Positions 37,963-46,916 of a stretch of DNA of 64,000 nt are shown piece by piece. The stretch comes from Terriglobales bacterium (lineage in GTDB: Bacteria; Acidobacteriota; Terriglobia; Terriglobales; Acidobacteriaceae), in assembly GCA_025462725.1 (NCBI GenBank), contig JAOAPE010000004.1:1-64000 (forward strand), in the 5' to 3' direction. Positions within the stretch are counted from its first letter, which is position 1; the number at the start of each line of letters is the position of its first letter. The position numbers and the translations under genes were made by a program. Below the pieces are notes generated by a model that saw only the letters and a program-made list of their open reading frames with translations, did not search any database and was not told where the DNA came from.

Positions 37963-40900
37963 CTAGTCGATCACGCGAACGCTACCGCGTCCGCACAGCT
38001 CTTCAACGCGTCCGATGAAGGCCCGGTCAGCTTGGACATTATAGCCTTCCGCCTCAAGCACCACCATGAAGTCACGGGGGCGTTCCAAATCAAACAACAC
38101 CTTCGCCCCACCCTTGCGTTCTGTGCACAGCGAATGTAAGGCATCTACAGATTGCGGCGTGGCCGTATCAAGCGGCACGCGGATGCGGATCGACTTTGGC
38201 AGCTTCGGCGTCGCCTCTTCCAGCGGAGTGATCTGGCTTATAGCGAGTTTCGGATTCGATCCCTCCTCCACGCGCACCGTCGCGGAAACCAGCACTGGGA
38301 CTTCCAGCTTTAGTTTCTCCGCGAGTTTCTTGTACGCTTCCGGGAATACTAGGACGTCAACTTTTCCGGTCATGTCCTCAAGTCCCGCTTGGGCATAGAA
38401 ATCGCCTTTTTTCGACTTGAGCACTTTCACTCCAGTAATCACGCCGCCGGCACGAATCTCATCTTTTCCGGATCCCTGCTTCATCTCGCAGATGGCGCGT
38501 GTATCCAGCGCCTGAAAGTCAGCGAGCTTGTCTGCGTACTTTTCCATGGGATGTCCCGTGATGAAAAATCCCAGAATCTCTTTCTCCGCCGTAAGCCGCT
38601 GATGCTCGTCCCAATCGGGAACATTGGGAAGTTTCTCCGGCGGAGGGGGCGCCTCGTCCTGTTTGAACACTCCGAACAAGCCATGCTGTCCGGACTCCGC
38701 ATCACGCTGCGCTTTCTGTCCACCTTCGATGGCGCGGTCAACCACAGCCATTAGCTGCGCGCGGGTGCCCAGCGCATCCATGGCACCGCTCTTTATGAGT
38801 GATTCCAGCACGCGCTTATTCAGCAGACGCAGATCAACGCTTTCAGCGAATTCGAAGAATGAATTGAACTTGCCCAGCTTCTTGCGAGCATTGACGATCG
38901 ATTCAATCGCGTTGTGTCCAACGTTCTTCACCGCAGCCAATCCAAAGCGGATAGCGTTCTCATGCGGAGTGAAATTCGCATCGCTCACGTTGATGTCTGG
39001 CGGCTCGACGGAAATCCCCATCTCGCGACATTCATTGATGTACTTCACCACATCGTCCGTGCTTCCTGTGACGGAGGTGAGCAGCGCGGCCATAAACTCC
39101 AGTGGATAATGCGTTTTCAGGAACGCCGTCTGATACGCGAGCAGCGCATACGCCGCGGAGTGCGACTTGTTGAACCCGTATCCTGCGAACTGCTCCATGA
39201 GATCGAATATCTTTACGACTTTCTTTTCGTTGAATCCGCGCTCTTTCGCGCCGCTGACGAAGCGTTGCCGCTGCTTCGCCATCTCCTCGGCATCTTTCTT
39301 TCCCATCGCGCGACGCAGAATGTCGGCCTCTCCTAACGAGTATCCCGCCAGACGGTTCGCGATCTGCATCACTTGTTCCTGATAGACGATCACGCCCAGC
39401 GTCTCGCGCAGGATCTCTTCGAGCTCCGGCAATTCGTATTCAACCTTCTTGCGTCCGGCTTTGCGGTCAATGAAGTCATCGATCATGCCGCCTTGGATCG
39501 GCCCTGGCCGATACAGCGCATTCAACGCGGTGAGGTCCTCGACAGCCGTCGGATGATAGCGGCGCAAGACGTCGCGCATGCCACTAGATTCAAACTGGAA
39601 TATGCCTGACGTCAGTCCCTTGAAAAACACTTTCTTGTAGGTCTCTTCATCGTCCAAGGCGATGGTGCTCAGGTCGAGCGCCGCCCCGCGTTGAGCGATA
39701 AGCTTCAGCGCATCATCGAGAATCGTCAGCGTCGTCAGCCCGAGAAAGTCCATCTTCAGCAGGCCGATCTTCTCGATGGCCTTCATGTCAAAGGCAGTAA
39801 CGATTTCGTCGTTCTTGGTCTTGTGCAGCGGGACAAGGTCAGTCAGCGGTTGCGGCGATATCACCACTCCTGCCGCGTGTACGCCCACGTTGCGCACTAG
39901 GCCCTCGAGCTTTCGCGCGGTGTCGAGCAACTCGCGCACCTGCGGCTCAGTGTCATACGCCGTCTGCATTGTCGGGGATTCTTTGAGCGCATTGTCCAGC
40001 GTAATGTTCAACGTTGTTGGAACCATCTTGGCGATGCGTTCCACTTCGTTGTACGGCATGTCCATGGCGCGGCCCACGTCTTTGATCGCCGCCTTCGCCG
40101 CCATCGTGCCGAACGTGATGATCTGCGCCACATTTTCGCGTCCGTACTTCTGCGTAACGTAATCAATCACTTCGCCGCGACGATTCATGCAGAAGTCGAT
40201 ATCGATATCCGGCATCGACACACGCTCCGGATTGAGGAACCGCTCGAAGAGCAATTCGTTCTGCAGCGGATCGATGTCCGTGATGCCCATGGCGTAGGAA
40301 ACTAGCGACCCAGCGGCCGAACCGCGTCCAGGGCCCACAGGAATATTCTTCTCTTTCGCATAGCGGATGAAGTCCCAAACGATGAGGAAGTATCCGGAGA
40401 ACTTCATCTGCTGGATAAGTTTTATTTCCAGCGTGAGCCGCTGCTCATAATCGGAAATGGTCTTCTTCAGGAGACCTTTGTCCGCCTTAGGACGAATCAG
40501 CTCGAACCTGCGCGACATCCCCTCACGCGACACGTGCTCGAAGTAGCTGTCAATGGTGTGGCCATCGGGGACGATGAATGTGGGAAACGGATTCCCGACT
40601 TTCTCTATCTTCACATTGCAACGTTCGGCGATGCCCATCGTGCGCGTCAGCACCTGCGGAGCGTCTTTGAAGACGCGGCCCATCTCGTCAGCGCTTTTCA
40701 CGAAGAACTGGTCGCCGTGAAACTTTAGCCGATTCGTATCGTGGACAGACTTCCCCGTCTGCACGCAGATCAAAACGTCATGCGCGTGCGCATCACCTTC
40801 GCAGAGATAATGACTGTCGTTGGTGGCGACCATCGGAATACCGAGGTCAGATTCCAACTTGAACAGATCTTTGTGAATGCGGTGTTCTTCGGGGAGTCCT

Positions 40901-41430
40901 TGGTCTTGTATCTCGAGAAAGAAATTGTTCTTTCCGAAAATTTCGCTGTACTCGCCCGCAGCAGCTTTGGCTTTTTCGAAATGGCCTTCCATCAACTCTT
41001 CGCAGACTTGTCCGGCAAGACAACCTGACAATCCGATCAGCCCCTTCGAGTGGTCCGCCAAAAACTTTTTGCTCACCCGCGGCTTGTAATACATGCCGTG
41101 CAGTGAAGCCTCAGAAGTGATCTTCATCAAATTGCGGTATCCCTCATCGCTCTCCGCCAGCACCAGCAAATGGTTGTACTTATCGCCCTCGGGCGCCGCG
41201 CGATGGTCATCCTTCTTGCAGATGTAGAGTTCGCACCCAATGATCGGCCTGATATTGGCAGCTTTGGCGGCATTGTAAAAGTGCATCGCTCCAAAGATGT
41301 TCCCGTGGTCCGTCATGGCGACAGACGACATCCCCAGCGCTTTCACGCGCTCAACCAACTTCTCCGGCTCGCATGCGCCGTCCAAAAGGGAAAAATGGGA
41401 ATGCAGATGTAGGTGGGTGAATTCAGACAT
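37963..41430 (-). CDS. dnaE: DNA polymerase III subunit alpha
   Basis: DnaE is the catalytic polymerase of the replisome. The 1155-residue chain starts with a PHP domain (HLHLHSHFSLLDGACEP, MTDHGNIFG). The palm has PGRGSAAGSLVSY and the catalytic PDIDIDF. An HhH-type region (GFNKSHSAAYALLAYQTAFLK) follows, with an OB-fold near the end (AGGVITGVKVLKSKKGDFYAQAGLED). Length is normal for DnaE1. It leads the dnaE-accA-GHMP kinase run. Confidence 0.98.
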   Translation of the reverse strand: MSEFTHLHLHSHFSLLDGACEPEKLVERVKALGMSSVAMTDHGNIFGAMHFYNAAKAANIRPIIGCELYICKKDDHRAAPEGDKYNHLLVLAESDEGYRNLMKITSEASLHGMYYKPRVSKKFLADHSKGLIGLSGCLAGQVCEELMEGHFEKAKAAAGEYSEIFGKNNFFLEIQDQGLPEEHRIHKDLFKLESDLGIPMVATNDSHYLCEGDAHAHDVLICVQTGKSVHDTNRLKFHGDQFFVKSADEMGRVFKDAPQVLTRTMGIAERCNVKIEKVGNPFPTFIVPDGHTIDSYFEHVSREGMSRRFELIRPKADKGLLKKTISDYEQRLTLEIKLIQQMKFSGYFLIVWDFIRYAKEKNIPVGPGRGSAAGSLVSYAMGITDIDPLQNELLFERFLNPERVSMPDIDIDFCMNRRGEVIDYVTQKYGRENVAQIITFGTMAAKAAIKDVGRAMDMPYNEVERIAKMVPTTLNITLDNALKESPTMQTAYDTEPQVRELLDTARKLEGLVRNVGVHAAGVVISPQPLTDLVPLHKTKNDEIVTAFDMKAIEKIGLLKMDFLGLTTLTILDDALKLIAQRGAALDLSTIALDDEETYKKVFFKGLTSGIFQFESSGMRDVLRRYHPTAVEDLTALNALYRPGPIQGGMIDDFIDRKAGRKKVEYELPELEEILRETLGVIVYQEQVMQIANRLAGYSLGEADILRRAMGKKDAEEMAKQRQRFVSGAKERGFNEKKVVKIFDLMEQFAGYGFNKSHSAAYALLAYQTAFLKTHYPLEFMAALLTSVTGSTDDVVKYINECREMGISVEPPDINVSDANFTPHENAIRFGLAAVKNVGHNAIESIVNARKKLGKFNSFFEFAESVDLRLLNKRVLESLIKSGAMDALGTRAQLMAVVDRAIEGGQKAQRDAESGQHGLFGVFKQDEAPPPPEKLPNVPDWDEHQRLTAEKEILGFFITGHPMEKYADKLADFQALDTRAICEMKQGSGKDEIRAGGVITGVKVLKSKKGDFYAQAGLEDMTGKVDVLVFPEAYKKLAEKLKLEVPVLVSATVRVEEGSNPKLAISQITPLEEATPKLPKSIRIRVPLDTATPQSVDALHSLCTERKGGAKVLFDLERPRDFMVVLEAEGYNVQADRAFIGRVEELCGRGSVRVID

Positions 41431-41490
41431 TCGGATACTTACAATTTTACCTTGTTGCAGAGCGACTGCGGCACGGGAATATTGACCCTA

Positions 41491-42690
41491 TTATTGACGT
41501 ATAGGGCTTTGTTTGGGAGTTGGCTTCTGCGTTGCCTGGTACCAGTCCATCCAAGCTTTCGGGTCACGCCCGAGGTCACGTCCTACGATTTCCCAAAGTG
41601 CCGCTTGAGCGTCACTCCCGCCGTAATCGGTTGTGACAAACGGAGCAAGCAAGGGAACGGTTTCAGGGAATTTGTGTTTAGATAATGCCCTTTCAACATC
41701 AACGTCAATCTGCGGCGAGAATTTCTGGTGAACTAAATCAATAACGGGAAGATTCGCCTTTTGGGGCAAAGACCGGAACGCGGTAAGTGTGGCTTCCGCC
41801 GTTTGTTCAATTTCATATTTCGTTGCCCATAGAGCGATCTCTCTGAAGAACGGCAGGTCGCTGGTCTGACGAAACTTCGCCAATCCGGCTACACCGTAAT
41901 ATATTTCTCCATTAAGTCCTTGAATCGCTTTTGGAAACGTTCTCCAATCGCGTTCCGTCGGTATTCTTCCAAGCCGCTCTACGAAGTCTGCATAAGCTCT
42001 GCGTTGCTGATCAATGTGGTTCCTCAGTTTGTCGTGCAGAGCACTGCTGCCGTAGTCGCCCGCATCGGCGAGCAGCAACATTCTCTGATCCGAAGACATT
42101 TCATCCAGATGTGCGGCAAAGTACTCTCCGGCTTGGGGACTTATTCTTTTCAGTTCTGAAGTTGTGCGATGTACGAAGTCAACGCCGTATTCATGCAAAT
42201 CCAGAAATGGCCAAAGCGCAGCAACTTTCTGCTTGGGATCAGCTATCCTGAGACAATCTTCCCACTGATTTCTAACGCTTACAGCGCGCTCTGCTGCTCT
42301 TTTCAAGAGAGGGGAATCTTCAACCTTTTTGACCCAGAAGTACGAGTGCTTGTAATAGGTCGGCTCCCAAACAGTAGGCGAGCCCTGTTTGCGCTGTAGA
42401 AAAAGCAGGATTCTTGTTCCGGGTGTGATTGCGTCAATGAGGTCTGGGCCGTATTGCTGTTCAGTGGCGAGTTGGAACTCACCAAGATCGACAGTTTCGC
42501 CGGGTTTGGCGTTGCCGAGGAATACTTCCTCAATGATGAAAGGATTAGCGGTTTGGGTGTGTCCCGGCCTGACAATAACCACAAGTTGCGCGCTCAGTAC
42601 ACCGTCAAGCGGATCCTTGCCAGGGACAAGCTTTGCGGACGCGCTTAGGGCGACCAATCCGATACAAAAAAGCATAAACAGCGAGCGCAT
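41491..42690 (-). CDS. Exported hypothetical protein
   Basis: This 399-residue protein starts at ATG 42690, preceded by GGAGGG. A ten-residue upstream extension was rejected. A signal peptide (MLFCIGLVALSASA) leads a beta-rich N-terminal domain (VIVRPGHTQTANPFIIEEVFLGNAKPGE). Helical, possibly HEAT-like segments follow (for example FFREIALWATKYEIEQTAEATLTAF). No catalytic motif was recognised. Lack of a lipobox suggests a soluble periplasmic protein. Confidence 0.65.
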   Translation of the reverse strand: MRSLFMLFCIGLVALSASAKLVPGKDPLDGVLSAQLVVIVRPGHTQTANPFIIEEVFLGNAKPGETVDLGEFQLATEQQYGPDLIDAITPGTRILLFLQRKQGSPTVWEPTYYKHSYFWVKKVEDSPLLKRAAERAVSVRNQWEDCLRIADPKQKVAALWPFLDLHEYGVDFVHRTTSELKRISPQAGEYFAAHLDEMSSDQRMLLLADAGDYGSSALHDKLRNHIDQQRRAYADFVERLGRIPTERDWRTFPKAIQGLNGEIYYGVAGLAKFRQTSDLPFFREIALWATKYEIEQTAEATLTAFRSLPQKANLPVIDLVHQKFSPQIDVDVERALSKHKFPETVPLLAPFVTTDYGGSDAQAALWEIVGRDLGRDPKAWMDWYQATQKPTPKQSPIRQ

Positions 42691-42737
42691 GGTGGAGTTC
42701 CCTCCTCTATGGCAGCGCAAAAACGAAACCGGAATCC

Positions 42738-44453
42738 CTACTTCTTTTTCTTAACCGTCTTCTTTGCCGGCTTCTTCGCCGCGTTCTTCTTCACCGGCGC
42801 TTTCTTAGCAGGCTTTTTCGCCGCAGGTTTCGCCGCCTTTTTGGCGGGAGCCGCATTCTTAGCCGCCGGCGCAGACTTCTTCGCCGCCGCTGCCACCTTT
42901 GCCGACGCAGCCTTCAGAGGCGCTGCCTTGTCCGTAACTGCTTTGACCACGTTGCCAACTGCTTTGCCTACGGCGACTGCAGCTTTTTCCAGCTGCGTTG
43001 TCGGATTGCCTTTTTCGTCCATAGCACCCTCTACTTGAGTAGGATTCGCTGCTGCTGCCCCTGAGCCCGGCTTGCGCCCACGCTTGCCTTTGATCGGTTG
43101 TCCGTCTGGCCCCACTGCCTTCTTTACTTCTTTCTTTGCACGTCCGCGACGCGGCGGCGGCGGCGGCGCTACCGGCTCCGGCGGAGAATATGGTTTCAAG
43201 AAATTGATGATCTCCGTCTCGTTCTTGAGTTTGCCGTCAAGCAGGAGCAGGAAGACCTCTTCCGCCAGCTTCGGATACTCCGGCAACTCCGGCGTGATCC
43301 GCATCGGCGCCATCTCCGGAAGCGGAAGCCGTCTCTTCACGTCGCGCCACTTGCCGAAGAAGTCGTTGATCTTTCTTACAGCGGGCGTGACCTTTGAAGT
43401 AGCCGCAGTGAACAGAATCGTCTCGGGCTTCGCAGCGGAAAGCATCTTCCATGCTTGCGAAGGTGTCGCCGCATCTTTGCTCAGCAATTTCTTCGCAAAA
43501 TCCTTGGCGTCATCTTCGAGACTTTTCCACGCGGTGACAAAAGCCTTGCGGTGGATAGCCGTCTGCAGCGCATGAACATCGTTATTGTTCATCTTCGCGG
43601 TAATGAAGTACATCACTGCCGGGCCCGCATCGAGCGTGTATCCAAGGTTGAGCATCTGCTCGCGGACTTTCATCAGGTGGTTCAGTCCGGAGATATCCAC
43701 CTTGGCCACTGACCAGTGCGGATGCAGCACTGCAAGCCAGCCTTCTTTTTCCAGCGCGCGCATGACCTTCAGCGGATCATTCTCGTGCGCTACCTGCTCG
43801 ATCTCGTGTCCCAGGACTTTCTTGTTCACGTGATCGATGTAGTTGTTCTCTTTCGCTGCGTCATAACGTGACTTGGTGCGCTCTTCGAACTGCCAGTCAA
43901 AACGGGCGCAGAAGCGCGTGGCGCGGATCATCCGCGAGGGCTCTTCTAAAAACGAATAATTGTGCAGGATCCGGATCAGCTTGGATTCAATGTCAGCGAC
44001 GCCATTGAATGGATCCAGCAGAAGTCCGCGCGATCCCGGATTCAGTGACAACGCCATGGCGTTCATCGTGAAGTCGCGACGCCGCACATCTTCATTGATC
44101 GTCGCCGGAGACATCTCCGGCGCTTTGCCCGGCTTCTCGTAAACTTCAGAGCGCGCGCTGGTCACTTCCCCGCGCAGGTTTCCCGGCAATAGCACCCACA
44201 CGGTCTTGAGATTCTCATCAGTGCCTTCGATCACCGCGCCGGCTTTTTCCAGATCTTTCGCTAGCTTGAGCGCGTTGCCTTGCACCGCAAAGTCCAAGTC
44301 GCGAATGCTCGCGCTGCCAATGATGTCGCGCACCACACCGCCGACAAGATAAATGTTCATGCCGTGTGCCCGCGCAACTTCCTGCACCAGGGTCACACCG
44401 CGTTGCTGTTCCGGCGTGAGCCGGCTTTCCATGATGTATATGTAATCGGCCAT
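42738..44453 (-). CDS. cca: CCA tRNA nucleotidyltransferase with histone-H1/AT-hook-like C-terminal tail
   Basis: This enzyme adds or repairs the 3' CCA of tRNA (class II polymerase-beta superfamily). The 571-residue protein has the head motif LVGGVVRDIIG, the metal pair RDLDFAV and RRRDFTMNAMAL. An RNA-binding body follows to about 423. Residues 424-571 are Lys/Ala/Pro-rich: two AT-hook-like cores (RRGRAKKE and GKRGRKPG) then KPAAKKPAKKAPVKK-type repeats, as in bacterial histone H1-like proteins. A poly(A) polymerase role is possible. The tail is unusual for this family; its DNA or RNA binding is inference. Confidence 0.9.
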   Translation of the reverse strand: MADYIYIMESRLTPEQQRGVTLVQEVARAHGMNIYLVGGVVRDIIGSASIRDLDFAVQGNALKLAKDLEKAGAVIEGTDENLKTVWVLLPGNLRGEVTSARSEVYEKPGKAPEMSPATINEDVRRRDFTMNAMALSLNPGSRGLLLDPFNGVADIESKLIRILHNYSFLEEPSRMIRATRFCARFDWQFEERTKSRYDAAKENNYIDHVNKKVLGHEIEQVAHENDPLKVMRALEKEGWLAVLHPHWSVAKVDISGLNHLMKVREQMLNLGYTLDAGPAVMYFITAKMNNNDVHALQTAIHRKAFVTAWKSLEDDAKDFAKKLLSKDAATPSQAWKMLSAAKPETILFTAATSKVTPAVRKINDFFGKWRDVKRRLPLPEMAPMRITPELPEYPKLAEEVFLLLLDGKLKNETEIINFLKPYSPPEPVAPPPPPRRGRAKKEVKKAVGPDGQPIKGKRGRKPGSGAAAANPTQVEGAMDEKGNPTTQLEKAAVAVGKAVGNVVKAVTDKAAPLKAASAKVAAAAKKSAPAAKNAAPAKKAAKPAAKKPAKKAPVKKNAAKKPAKKTVKKKK

Positions 44454-44825
44454 TTAAGGACTTAACCCCGCGGTCTCTGTTGCTGCCCTTGGCGATCATC
44501 GAGGAGACGATGGCTCGAACAGGCACACAACTGGACTGAAAGTGGCTGATGCACCATAAACGGGGCTACCCGTTCAAAGCCGCTTTCTTCGCGATGGTTC
44601 GTAAGTTACTCCGAAATATAGACTTAGACAGCTTTCGCAGACAATTGCTAAACGCAACACAATAACACAACAGGTTACCATTTGGCTACATTCGTCTTCA
44701 CCGCGATATTCCCCGCGCGAAAGCGTGCGAGAATCTAGCGAGCGTTCTAGTTTTTGCATTCAGTTTCCCGTGCACTACCCGGCGTCACTAAATGCTAAAT
44801 GCTGGGTGCTAATTGCTGGTTTTCC
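44454..44825. other. Intergenic region between divergent genes
   Basis: This is 372 bases without a coding frame I accept. Near 44792-44822 it holds a low-complexity run built from AATGCTAAATGCTGGGTGC units. No RNA gene or clear promoter was recognised. Confidence 0.4.
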
Positions 44826-45308
44826 ATGCCCTCTACTCACAAGAAAGTTGTTGTCCGCAAGATGAGCCGTGACTCCATCAGCGGATACGTCACGCCTGCA
44901 ACTTTTGTTTCAGAAGGCAAACTGGAACTGCTGAACACATCGGGAAATCTGGTCAAGATCGACCTCGCCGAGATCAAGTGCGTTTACTTTGTGCGCGACT
45001 TCAACGACGTCGACAGTTTCAGTCGCAAGACTTTCACTACGCGTCCGCGCACTGAGGGCCTCTGGGTCAGGCTGAAGTACAAGGACAATGACATGGTCGA
45101 AGGCCTCATGCCCAACGACCTCACGCAGATCTCTCCCGATGGATTCCTTCTCAATCCGCCTGACACCCGCGCCAACACGCAGCGGATTTTCGTCCCTCGC
45201 AGCGCGCTCTCTTCCCTCACTGTGCTCGCTGTCATCGGCGGCATGCAAGGTCGCCGACGCCCAACGAAGGAAGCCGAGGCACAGGAAAAGCTATTCAGCG
45301 AAAGTTAA
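44826..45308 (+). CDS. Conserved hypothetical protein
   Basis: This 160-residue cytosolic protein starts at ATG 44826; the first nine codons of the longer frame look like repeat sequence. It appears beta-rich, with KMSRDSISGYVTPATF, ELLNTSGNLVKIDLAEIKCVYFVRDF and LWVRLKYKDNDMVEGLMPNDL. A PilZ-like or Sm-like beta barrel is imaginable, but no family was recognised. It precedes the GntR gene by 65 bases. Confidence 0.7.
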   Translation: MPSTHKKVVVRKMSRDSISGYVTPATFVSEGKLELLNTSGNLVKIDLAEIKCVYFVRDFNDVDSFSRKTFTTRPRTEGLWVRLKYKDNDMVEGLMPNDLTQISPDGFLLNPPDTRANTQRIFVPRSALSSLTVLAVIGGMQGRRRPTKEAEAQEKLFSES

Positions 45309-45373
45309 GTTTGTCCGCATCCTTGGCCGTCGTTGCGTAAAGAATAGGGATTGTTCCTGCCCTATAATGCCGC

Positions 45374-46294
45374 ATGCGATTTTGGCTCTCACGCCAGAGC
45401 GAAGTGCCCATCCGCGAGCAACTTGTCCGGCAAGTGGTACTCGGGATTCTCAGCGATGAACTGCAACCCGGACGTCGCCTCCCCAGCACTCGTGAATTGG
45501 CGCGACGATTCAACGTCCACGCCAACACCATCAGCGCCGCCTATCGTCAACTCGAAGACGAACAATGGGTGGAGTCGCGACGCGGCAGCGGAGTGTACAT
45601 CCGCAAAAGCAGACCGAAAGCGCCTCACTCTCCCGCCCTTGCTTTGGACCAACTGATCGCCAGCCTCTTCCACTCCGCGCGCGAGATCGGTGTGCCATTG
45701 TCGAAGGTGCATTCGCGACTGCGCCACTGGTTGGCGTTGCAACCTCCAGATCGCTTTCTGCTCATTGAGCCGGACGAAGAGTTGCGCCGCATCGTTGTCG
45801 CGGAGATGCAAGCCGCACTCAAGCTCCCGGTCAAAGGCGGCGGACTGGAACTCTGCAAAGCTTCCCGCAAGTTGGCAGGCGCCATTCCCGTCGCGCTCCC
45901 CAGCAAAGTGGAAGCAGTTCGCAAGGCATTGCCTGTCGGCACCGAATTGTTGCCCTTGCAAGTCAGTTCGGTGCCAACGTCGCTATTGCAATTGCTTCCT
46001 GCCAGAAAGCAGGAGTCTCTCATCGGCATCGCTTCCCGTTGGCCAGATTTCCTCAAATCTGCGCGAACGATGCTCGGCGCTGTGGGCTTTCACCCTGACA
46101 GCCTCATCTTCCGCGACGCGCGCCAGCCCGGTTGGAAAAAGGGATTGAACCAAACTGCGGCTGTTGTTTGCGATTCTCTCGCCGCCACCAACCTGCCAAC
46201 CGGATGCCGCGCAATTCCCTTCCCAGTGCTCTCTCACTCTTCTCTCGACGAACTGCGTCGCTACGAGCAGTTCATCACGCATCCGCTCGGCTGA
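45374..46294 (+). CDS. GntR-family transcriptional regulator with uncharacterised C-terminal domain
   Basis: This 306-residue protein has the GntR winged helix at residues 8-75 (VPIREQLVRQVVLGILSDELQPGRRLPSTRELARRFNVHANTISAAYRQLE is spread over this span). A helical linker and an alpha/beta C-terminal domain follow (about 120-306). The C-domain lacks a fold-type-I PLP motif, so it is not MocR-type; ligand is unknown. Its target may be the neighbouring exported genes. Confidence 0.88.
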   Translation: MRFWLSRQSEVPIREQLVRQVVLGILSDELQPGRRLPSTRELARRFNVHANTISAAYRQLEDEQWVESRRGSGVYIRKSRPKAPHSPALALDQLIASLFHSAREIGVPLSKVHSRLRHWLALQPPDRFLLIEPDEELRRIVVAEMQAALKLPVKGGGLELCKASRKLAGAIPVALPSKVEAVRKALPVGTELLPLQVSSVPTSLLQLLPARKQESLIGIASRWPDFLKSARTMLGAVGFHPDSLIFRDARQPGWKKGLNQTAAVVCDSLAATNLPTGCRAIPFPVLSHSSLDELRRYEQFITHPLG

Positions 46295-46396
46295 CATCTT
46301 CCGAACCTTGAATTGTGACACCCGCGAAAGTGCCACAAACCGCATGCACTGCTCCGCCGCTCTCTCTTTAAGCTTGTTCCTGAAAGAGAGGGCACC

Positions 46397-46820
46397 ATGA
46401 AAAGGATTCTTGCATTGGCTCTACTTCTGTCACTCACCCTTCCCGCGCTCGCCATCGACGACGCAGACGTGATCTATACCGGGGGCACCGTCTCCGGCCT
46501 GAAAGAGGGCACTCTGGGCAAGTTCGACACTACCCAAGATCTGCTGCTCGCCTTCAACCACTCCGGCGGAAAAATCACGATTCAACGAAATTCTCGCCCG
46601 ACACCTCGGCGTTATCGCGACCATCGCAGTCGTGATGGTCAAGCATCGTCAACGCCGACACCTGTTCCGCATTTCCTACCACGATGAGAAAAACATTCCG
46701 CAAGTGGCCGTCTTCGAGGTGCCGAAAGAGATGCCGGAAACATTGCTGCCCGTCCTACAGACCCGCGCGCCAGCCGCTTGCAAAGCCAGCGAACATCTCC
46801 AATGCGAACGGCACAAATAG
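46397..46820 (+). pseudogene. Small exported protein gene, frame-disrupted
   Basis: The first frame (ATG 46397) gives a signal peptide (MKRILALALLLSLTLPALA) and a conserved-looking N-terminal half up to GGKITI. Near 46580 the protein-like reading moves to another frame: EILARHLGVIATIAVVMVKHRQRRH, then ISYHDEKNIPQVAVFEVPKEMP, ending at 46820. A one-base frame change explains the switch, possibly with loss of some residues between KITI and EILARH. Both halves together would form one ~140-residue protein with a membrane segment. A sequencing error is possible. Function is unknown. Confidence 0.65.
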
Positions 46821-46833
46821 GCAAACTCCAGGG

Positions 46834-46857
46834 ATGGGGAACCCGGCGGTTCCCCAT
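46834..46857. terminator. Hairpin downstream of the broken exported gene
   Basis: ATGGGGAAC (46834-46842) pairs with GTTCCCCAT (46849-46857) around CCGGCG. No strong T-tract follows, so terminator function is uncertain. Confidence 0.5.
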
Positions 46858-46916
46858 TCTCGCTGCATCATCTATTCACCTTGTAATTGTGAGTACGGTG
46901 TAATAACCTGCGCGCC

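Noticed and set aside
42738-43180. CCA-enzyme tail as a separate H1-like gene
   Set aside because: It is in frame with the enzyme without a stop and lacks an internal start with a ribosome site.
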